Source: Ignavibacteriaceae bacterium (GTDB lineage Bacteria > Bacteroidota > Ignavibacteria > Ignavibacteriales > Ignavibacteriaceae). From it: DNA of 20,110 nucleotides. A program made the position numbers and the translations under genes. Numbering within the stretch: position 1 is the stretch's first letter; every line of letters starts with the position of its first letter. Positions 15,997 through 20,110 of the stretch are shown here, in pieces. The notes beneath the pieces are model-generated. The model searched no databases and was not told the origin of the DNA. It worked only from the letters and a program-made list of their open reading frames with translations. The stretch lies in assembly GCA_023231105.1 (NCBI GenBank), contig JALNWB010000062.1, forward strand, positions 1-20,110, in the 5' to 3' direction.

Positions 15997-16042
15997 CTTT
16001 CTTCAATTACCGGAGAGATTTAAATCACTATTTTTTCTTTGC

Positions 16043-17332
16043 CTAATCCATAATCATTCGGAGAAAGCTTGAACTTTCGTCTTCATCTTCATTTGCACTA
16101 TTCTTTTTAGTCTTTTCTTTTTCCATTTCATCCATCCTTACATTTTTAAAACGATCAAAAGAAAATCCCGGAGAAACCGGTTCTTCATCTACAGATAAAG
16201 TAGCTGAAGGAGATTTTAAATTCACGCGAGCAATTGTCGGTTCATCTAAATTTTCATTCTTTACTTCATCAAAATTGAATAAAAAACTTCTTGGGACTTG
16301 TTCTTGTTTTGCACTTTTTCCTTCGTTTTGAAAAAGTGAAGATGATTTTGTACCAAAAGATTTTTTTGCATCATCAAATCCCGTTGCAATAACAGTATAA
16401 GAAACATAATCATTCATTGATTCTTTTTGAACACAACCGAAAATCATATTGCTTTCAGCGCCGGTCGCATCAAAAATAACATTATTACCGTCATAAATTT
16501 CCTGCATAGTTAAATTGCTTGAACCGGTAACATTTAGCAAAACACTTTTTGCGCCTTTAATACTAATGCCGTCAAGCAAGGGGCTTGAGATCGCCTTTTG
16601 TGCAGCTTCAACGGCTCTGTTTTCACCGCTTGCAATACCGCATCCCATGATAGCAATACCGCTTTGATTCATTACCGAGCGGACATCAGCAAAGTCAACA
16701 TTAATCAATCCTTCCACGGTAATAATGTCGGCAATTCCGCGTGTAGCTTCATACAGAAGTTCGTTAGGTTTATCAAATGCCGTAAAAGCATTTGTATTTC
16801 TATCAATAATTGAAATAAGCCTGTCATTCGGGATAACAATAAGGCTATCAACAAATTGCTTTAATTCCTGGATACCTGCTTCAGAGTTCAGCATGCGTTG
16901 TTTTCCTTCCCAGCGGAAAGGTTTTGTAACAATTGCCACAACTAAAGCGCCCAAACTTTTTGCAATAGAAGCTACGATAGGCGCTGCACCAGTTCCGGTT
17001 CCACCTCCCATACCTGAGGTAACGAAAACCATATCGGCACCGCTTAAAACTTCTGCAATCCTTTCGCGGTCCTCCTCGGCAGCTTTTCGTCCAACATTAG
17101 GATCAGCTCCGGCACCAAGCCCTTTGGTCATCTTGGTTCCGATCTGTACTTTGTGTTGAGCGTTATTACTTTCGAGCACTTGTGCATCAGTATTAACGGC
17201 AACGTACTCAACTCCGTTTAATCCTCTTTTGATCATGGATTCAACAGCGTTGCAACCGCCGCCGCCGACACCCACAACTTTAAGTGAAGCGCCGGTTGAT
17301 TTTGAACGATCGATAGTAGCGAAATTAGGCAT
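16043..17332 (-). CDS. ftsZ: Cell division protein FtsZ
   Basis: FtsZ is the tubulin-like GTPase that forms the division ring. The protein is 429 residues. GTP-binding elements: VGVGGGGCNAV (20-30), VNTDAQ (46-51), the tubulin signature GGGTGTG (109-115) and IPNDRL (167-172). The catalytic T7 loop is NVDFADVRSVM, with D213 and D216. The globular part ends near 325. After it comes a linker of about 95 residues with many charged residues. The extreme C-terminus, SSSFLRMIMD, keeps only the FLR core of the usual C-terminal peptide that binds FtsA. Start ATG is supported by GGAG seven bases upstream. It ends the murC-ftsQ-ftsA-ftsZ run, 24 bases after ftsA. Confidence 0.98.
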   Translation of the reverse strand: MPNFATIDRSKSTGASLKVVGVGGGGCNAVESMIKRGLNGVEYVAVNTDAQVLESNNAQHKVQIGTKMTKGLGAGADPNVGRKAAEEDRERIAEVLSGADMVFVTSGMGGGTGTGAAPIVASIAKSLGALVVAIVTKPFRWEGKQRMLNSEAGIQELKQFVDSLIVIPNDRLISIIDRNTNAFTAFDKPNELLYEATRGIADIITVEGLINVDFADVRSVMNQSGIAIMGCGIASGENRAVEAAQKAISSPLLDGISIKGAKSVLLNVTGSSNLTMQEIYDGNNVIFDATGAESNMIFGCVQKESMNDYVSYTVIATGFDDAKKSFGTKSSSLFQNEGKSAKQEQVPRSFLFNFDEVKNENLDEPTIARVNLKSPSATLSVDEEPVSPGFSFDRFKNVRMDEMEKEKTKKNSANEDEDESSSFLRMIMD

Positions 17333-17339
17333 TTGATAG

Positions 17340-17343
17340 CTCC
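17340..17343 (-). promoter_or_regulatory. Ribosome binding site of ftsZ
   Basis: GGAG on the minus strand, seven bases before the ATG, inside the 24-base ftsA-ftsZ gap. It is one of the clearer Shine-Dalgarno sites in the window and fits the high translation that FtsZ needs. The upstream ATG in CCATGG is out of frame. Confidence 0.6.
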
Positions 17344-17356
17344 ATGGTTATTTTAT

Positions 17357-18601
17357 TTATAATTCATCAAAAAATTGACGGAAATTATTCCAAAATTCTT
17401 TTGTTTTATTTTTTCTCTTTTTTGTTTCTTTTTCATTTACTTCAATTGTTTCTACTTGGCTTCCGGGAATACCGCAGATCAATCCCGCAACGGTAGCAAA
17501 CTCAGGTTTTTCAATTTCGACTAAACCTCCGGTAGCATTTTCAAGAGGAACACCGATTCTTGCCGGCAACCCGAAAACTTCTTCCGCCAATTCGGTTGTA
17601 CCACGCAAAAGTGAACCGCCACCGGTAAGCACTATCCCGGCTTTAATTTTATTCTTGAATCCGGCATTTTTTATTTCGTGATCAATCATTGTGAAAAGTT
17701 CTCTCATTCTCAAACTGATTATTTGTGTAAGCAAGCTTATTGGAATTCTTGTATTTCCTCTTGCGCCGACTCCTTTAATCAAAATCTGCTCTTCTTTTAT
17801 AATTGCCGTTTCAGTTGCATAACCAAACTGCTTCTTTAATGCTTCAGCTTCCTCGGTAATTACCCCAAGTGTTTCTCTAATGTCGTTGGTTACTTGATAA
17901 CCGGCAACACCAAATACTTTAGAATGTTTAATTGCTTTGCGATGAATAATCGCTATATCCGTTGTTCCGCCACCTATATCAATTAACAAAACTCCGAGGT
18001 CTCTTTCGCTTTCATCTAACACGGAAGAACTGGAAGCGATCGGTTGTAAAATTAATTGTTGAATTTGTAAACCCGCACGCTCAACAGATTTTCTAATATT
18101 TTGAATAGCAGGAATTGATGCAAGAACAACATGGTTAGTAGCTTCCAAACGTGAGCCAGACATTCCAATTGGATTTTCAATTCCACTTTGATAATCAACA
18201 AAAAATTCCTCCGGAATAATGTGAAGGATTTGCCGATCAGAAGGAATCCTTATTGTACGAACATCTGCTTCCAACCGATCAAGGTCTTCTTTTGTAATTT
18301 CATGTTCTTCGTTTGTTATCGTAACATAATTTCGATGCCGCATACTGGTAATGTGTTCGCCGGCTACGCCTACGTTTACAGCCGGGAATTTTAGTCCCGC
18401 ACGATTTGAAGCTATTGCGACTGCGGCAGAAATTGCTTCTGCTGTTTTAGAAATATTAGCAACCAATCCTCTGTGCAAACCTTCGGAAGGAGCAACTCCA
18501 AAGCCAAGGATTTTAAATCGATTGTCATCCGTCTTTTCGGCAATAACCGCACAAACTTTTGTGGTTCCCAAATCTAAGCCGGCAATAATCTGTTTCTTCA
18601 T
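17357..18601 (-). CDS. ftsA: Cell division protein FtsA
   Basis: FtsA is the actin-like protein that ties FtsZ filaments to the membrane and recruits later division proteins. The 414 residues show the actin-family phosphate loops AGLDLGTTKVCAVI (7-20) and LLIDIGGGTTDIAII (205-219) and the adenosine motif GIVLTGGGSLLRG (322-334). The FtsA-specific 1C domain fits the stretch at about 85-165. The C-terminus has a lysine-rich linker (about 391-401) and then an amphipathic helix (402-414, EFWNNFRQFFDEL) that would serve as the membrane-targeting sequence. The ATG follows the ftsQ stop with no base between. Confidence 0.97.
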   Translation of the reverse strand: MKKQIIAGLDLGTTKVCAVIAEKTDDNRFKILGFGVAPSEGLHRGLVANISKTAEAISAAVAIASNRAGLKFPAVNVGVAGEHITSMRHRNYVTITNEEHEITKEDLDRLEADVRTIRIPSDRQILHIIPEEFFVDYQSGIENPIGMSGSRLEATNHVVLASIPAIQNIRKSVERAGLQIQQLILQPIASSSSVLDESERDLGVLLIDIGGGTTDIAIIHRKAIKHSKVFGVAGYQVTNDIRETLGVITEEAEALKKQFGYATETAIIKEEQILIKGVGARGNTRIPISLLTQIISLRMRELFTMIDHEIKNAGFKNKIKAGIVLTGGGSLLRGTTELAEEVFGLPARIGVPLENATGGLVEIEKPEFATVAGLICGIPGSQVETIEVNEKETKKRKNKTKEFWNNFRQFFDEL

Positions 18602-19345
18602 CTATATTCCCGCATTTTCATTTGTACCGATAAAAATATTACCGGCATATCGAAGATCGATATAATTTGCAGTGGTCAAAAAGACTTTATTTCCAATCTG
18701 TTTCAATAACGCATCAAATGTATAAATTTTTTCTGCTAAGTTCTGTTTCCCGACAAGTATAACTGAATTTGCATGTGTAAGTGTGAGCGTTATATCGCCT
18801 CCATTACGCAAATTAATTTCAGAAATAGTTTTAGAAAAATTTTCACCTAAATTTTTTGCAGCGCGGATGATAGTGAATGCACTCCGTATCTCACTGCCTC
18901 GTTCATATTCTTTTTCAGCAACATCATCTGATAAATTTGTAAGCACTGCAAAATCAAGAACTTCAGTATTAGGAAGCACCGGAATAAATTCTTTTCTCGA
19001 AGTGACAAAAAAAAGTTTTTCCTTAATAAGTGCTATTGCTTCAAATGTTTTTTCGTGAATTTTTACCGATACTTTTTTATCCGCATCTATCACCACGTAA
19101 GTATTGCTTACATAAGGATGACGTAAAAACTTTTCGCGAAGTGACGAAAGAGAATAATTCTTCAAGTCTGCGTCAGTTTCAATATTTGCAAATTGTAAAT
19201 ATTCGTTCGGGGATAACAGCTTGCAGCCTTGTAAATCAATACTTTGAAGCACCTCGCCTCTTACTTTTTTTGTTGAAAATAATCCGAGCAAAACTAAAAG
19301 CAAAATTAAGAATGAAAACAACGTTATACTAACAATTTTATTCAT
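18602..19345 (-). CDS. ftsQ: Cell division protein FtsQ (POTRA-domain membrane protein)
   Basis: FtsQ is the bitopic membrane protein that, with FtsB and FtsL, links the early cytoplasmic and late periplasmic division proteins. The 247-residue protein has a short N-terminus, one membrane segment at about 5-23, then a POTRA domain (about 32-100). That domain includes the segment LSSLREKFLRHPYVSNTYVV, whose basic/proline pattern is typical. A beta-rich domain fills the rest. FtsQ sequences diverge quickly, so position between murC and ftsA adds much of the weight. The cytoplasmic tail is very short, about four residues. Confidence 0.93.
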   Translation of the reverse strand: MNKIVSITLFSFLILLLVLLGLFSTKKVRGEVLQSIDLQGCKLLSPNEYLQFANIETDADLKNYSLSSLREKFLRHPYVSNTYVVIDADKKVSVKIHEKTFEAIALIKEKLFFVTSRKEFIPVLPNTEVLDFAVLTNLSDDVAEKEYERGSEIRSAFTIIRAAKNLGENFSKTISEINLRNGGDITLTLTHANSVILVGKQNLAEKIYTFDALLKQIGNKVFLTTANYIDLRYAGNIFIGTNENAGI

Positions 19346-19359
19346 AAATCAATAAAAAA

Positions 19360-20110
19360 TTAATCCTTTAAAGTTTTCACAAATGTCTCACCGTATTTCC
19401 AAATATCACCGGCTCCCAGGGTTACGATAATATCTCCATCTTTCTTTATTTCATCTAAAAATTTTGGGACATCATTTTTGTCTTTTATATAATGAACATT
19501 TTTATGTCCGAATTTTTTTGCTGCATCAGCAATCAATTCACCGGAAACTCCTTCAATCGGTTCTTCTCGTGCAGGATAAACATCTGTACAAATAAAAATA
19601 TCCGAATTAAGAAATGATCTGCCGAACTCCAGGTAAAAATCATGTGTTCTCGAATAGAGATGAGGTTGAAAAACAGCGACCAGCCGTCTATTCCAGCCGG
19701 AACGAATCCCTGCTAAGGTTGCAGAAGTTTCAGTCGGATGATGACCGTAGTCATCAATCACTAAAATTTCTTTGTCATATTTTATTTCAAATCTGCGGTA
19801 AACTCCGGTAAAAGATTCGAGAGCTTTTTTTATGGTTGAAAAATTTAAGCCTAATTCTATACCGATAATTACTGCAACAAGAGAATTTTTGACGTAATGC
19901 AATCCGGGATTATTTAGTTTAATGTTCCCAAGTTCATTTCCTTTATAAACAACTTTGTAAGTGCTAAAAAATTCAAAATGTTTAATGTCTGTTGCACGCA
20001 CATCAGCTTGAGAAGTTGTTCCGTATGTAATAACCTTCTTGTTTATGCTTGGAAGAATGTCTTGCAAAGCCGGTTCATCTAAACAAAGAACAACAAATCC
20101 ATAAAACGGA
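19360..20110 (-). CDS. murC: UDP-N-acetylmuramate-L-alanine ligase (5' part missing)
   Basis: MurC adds L-alanine to UDP-N-acetylmuramate using ATP, the first amino-acid step of peptidoglycan synthesis. The frame stays open to the window edge (PFYGFVVLCLDEPALQ precedes the TTG at 20065-20067), so about 250 C-terminal residues are visible of a family length around 460-480. The missing part includes the ATP-binding P-loop. Visible family motifs are TYGTTSQADVRA, GVYRRFEIK, DDYGHHPTE in the central-to-C-terminal junction, FQPHLYSRTHDF, and GAGDIWKYGE near the end. It is followed after 14 bases by ftsQ, with no murB or ddl between, an order found in Bacteroidota. Confidence 0.97.
   Translation of the reverse strand, partial: PFYGFVVLCLDEPALQDILPSINKKVITYGTTSQADVRATDIKHFEFFSTYKVVYKGNELGNIKLNNPGLHYVKNSLVAVIIGIELGLNFSTIKKALESFTGVYRRFEIKYDKEILVIDDYGHHPTETSATLAGIRSGWNRRLVAVFQPHLYSRTHDFYLEFGRSFLNSDIFICTDVYPAREEPIEGVSGELIADAAKKFGHKNVHYIKDKNDVPKFLDEIKKDGDIIVTLGAGDIWKYGETFVKTLKD

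Noticed and set aside
15997..16042. A possible bidirectional terminator between the CPXCG-like gene and ftsZ
   Set aside because: There is a T-rich run, but I could not find a stable GC-rich stem before it on either strand.
16725..17159. A 144-codon rightward open frame opposite ftsZ
   Set aside because: It mirrors the conserved GTPase core of ftsZ on the other strand. Its Ser/Pro-rich translation is typical of a shadow frame.
20065..20067. TTG as a start codon for a shorter murC
   Set aside because: The frame remains open to the window end and encodes MurC-like sequence (PFYGFVVLCLDEPA) before the TTG.

Overview
The window looks like ordinary chromosomal DNA from an AT-rich, free-living bacterium of the Bacteroidota/Chlorobi group. 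Ignavibacteria is my best guess. This rests on the direct murC-ftsQ-ftsA-ftsZ order without murB or ddl in between, the classical (MenB-type) menaquinone genes, and the scarcity of strong Shine-Dalgarno sites. No rRNA or other phylogenetic marker is present, so the placement is an inference. There are no RNA genes, CRISPR arrays, insertion sequences or phage genes, and no gap longer than 177 bases.

Layout. (1) 1-1686, rightward: the end of a trp operon, with a 5'-truncated trpB and a complete trpA. (2) 1676-6615, leftward: hrcA-grpE-dnaJ (heat-shock regulator and Hsp70 co-chaperones), then a membrane-anchored ComEA-like helix-hairpin-helix protein, a divergent PilM-like protein and rsmD. (3) 6616-6792: a divergent regulatory gap. 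(4) 6793-14691, rightward: a tightly packed run of purM, a TatD/radical-SAM fusion, dacB-type PBP4, and menH-menB-menA-menE. (5) 14672-15640, leftward: a Sua5-type threonylcarbamoyl-AMP synthase. (6) 15802-15996, rightward: a small CPXCG-like cysteine-rich protein. (7) 16043-20110, leftward: the division/wall block murC (5' part missing)-ftsQ-ftsA-ftsZ.

How the genes work together. TrpB and TrpA form tryptophan synthase. GrpE and DnaJ serve DnaK, encoded elsewhere, and HrcA would repress heat-shock genes. MenH, MenB, MenA and MenE cover four steps of menaquinone synthesis; MenF, MenD and MenC must be elsewhere. MurC makes UDP-MurNAc-L-Ala for peptidoglycan, FtsZ/FtsA/FtsQ build the divisome, and the PBP4-type enzyme trims peptidoglycan. 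The PilM-like and ComEA-like pair points to a DNA-uptake or type IV pilus function.

Most of the window is core metabolism, and I do not see a clear new defence or mobile system. The least-explained items are the single-chain TatD plus radical-SAM protein, the degenerate PilM-like protein beside ComEA, the absence of a recognisable CIRCE operator in front of hrcA, and a shared TATATTTA element upstream of three leftward genes.
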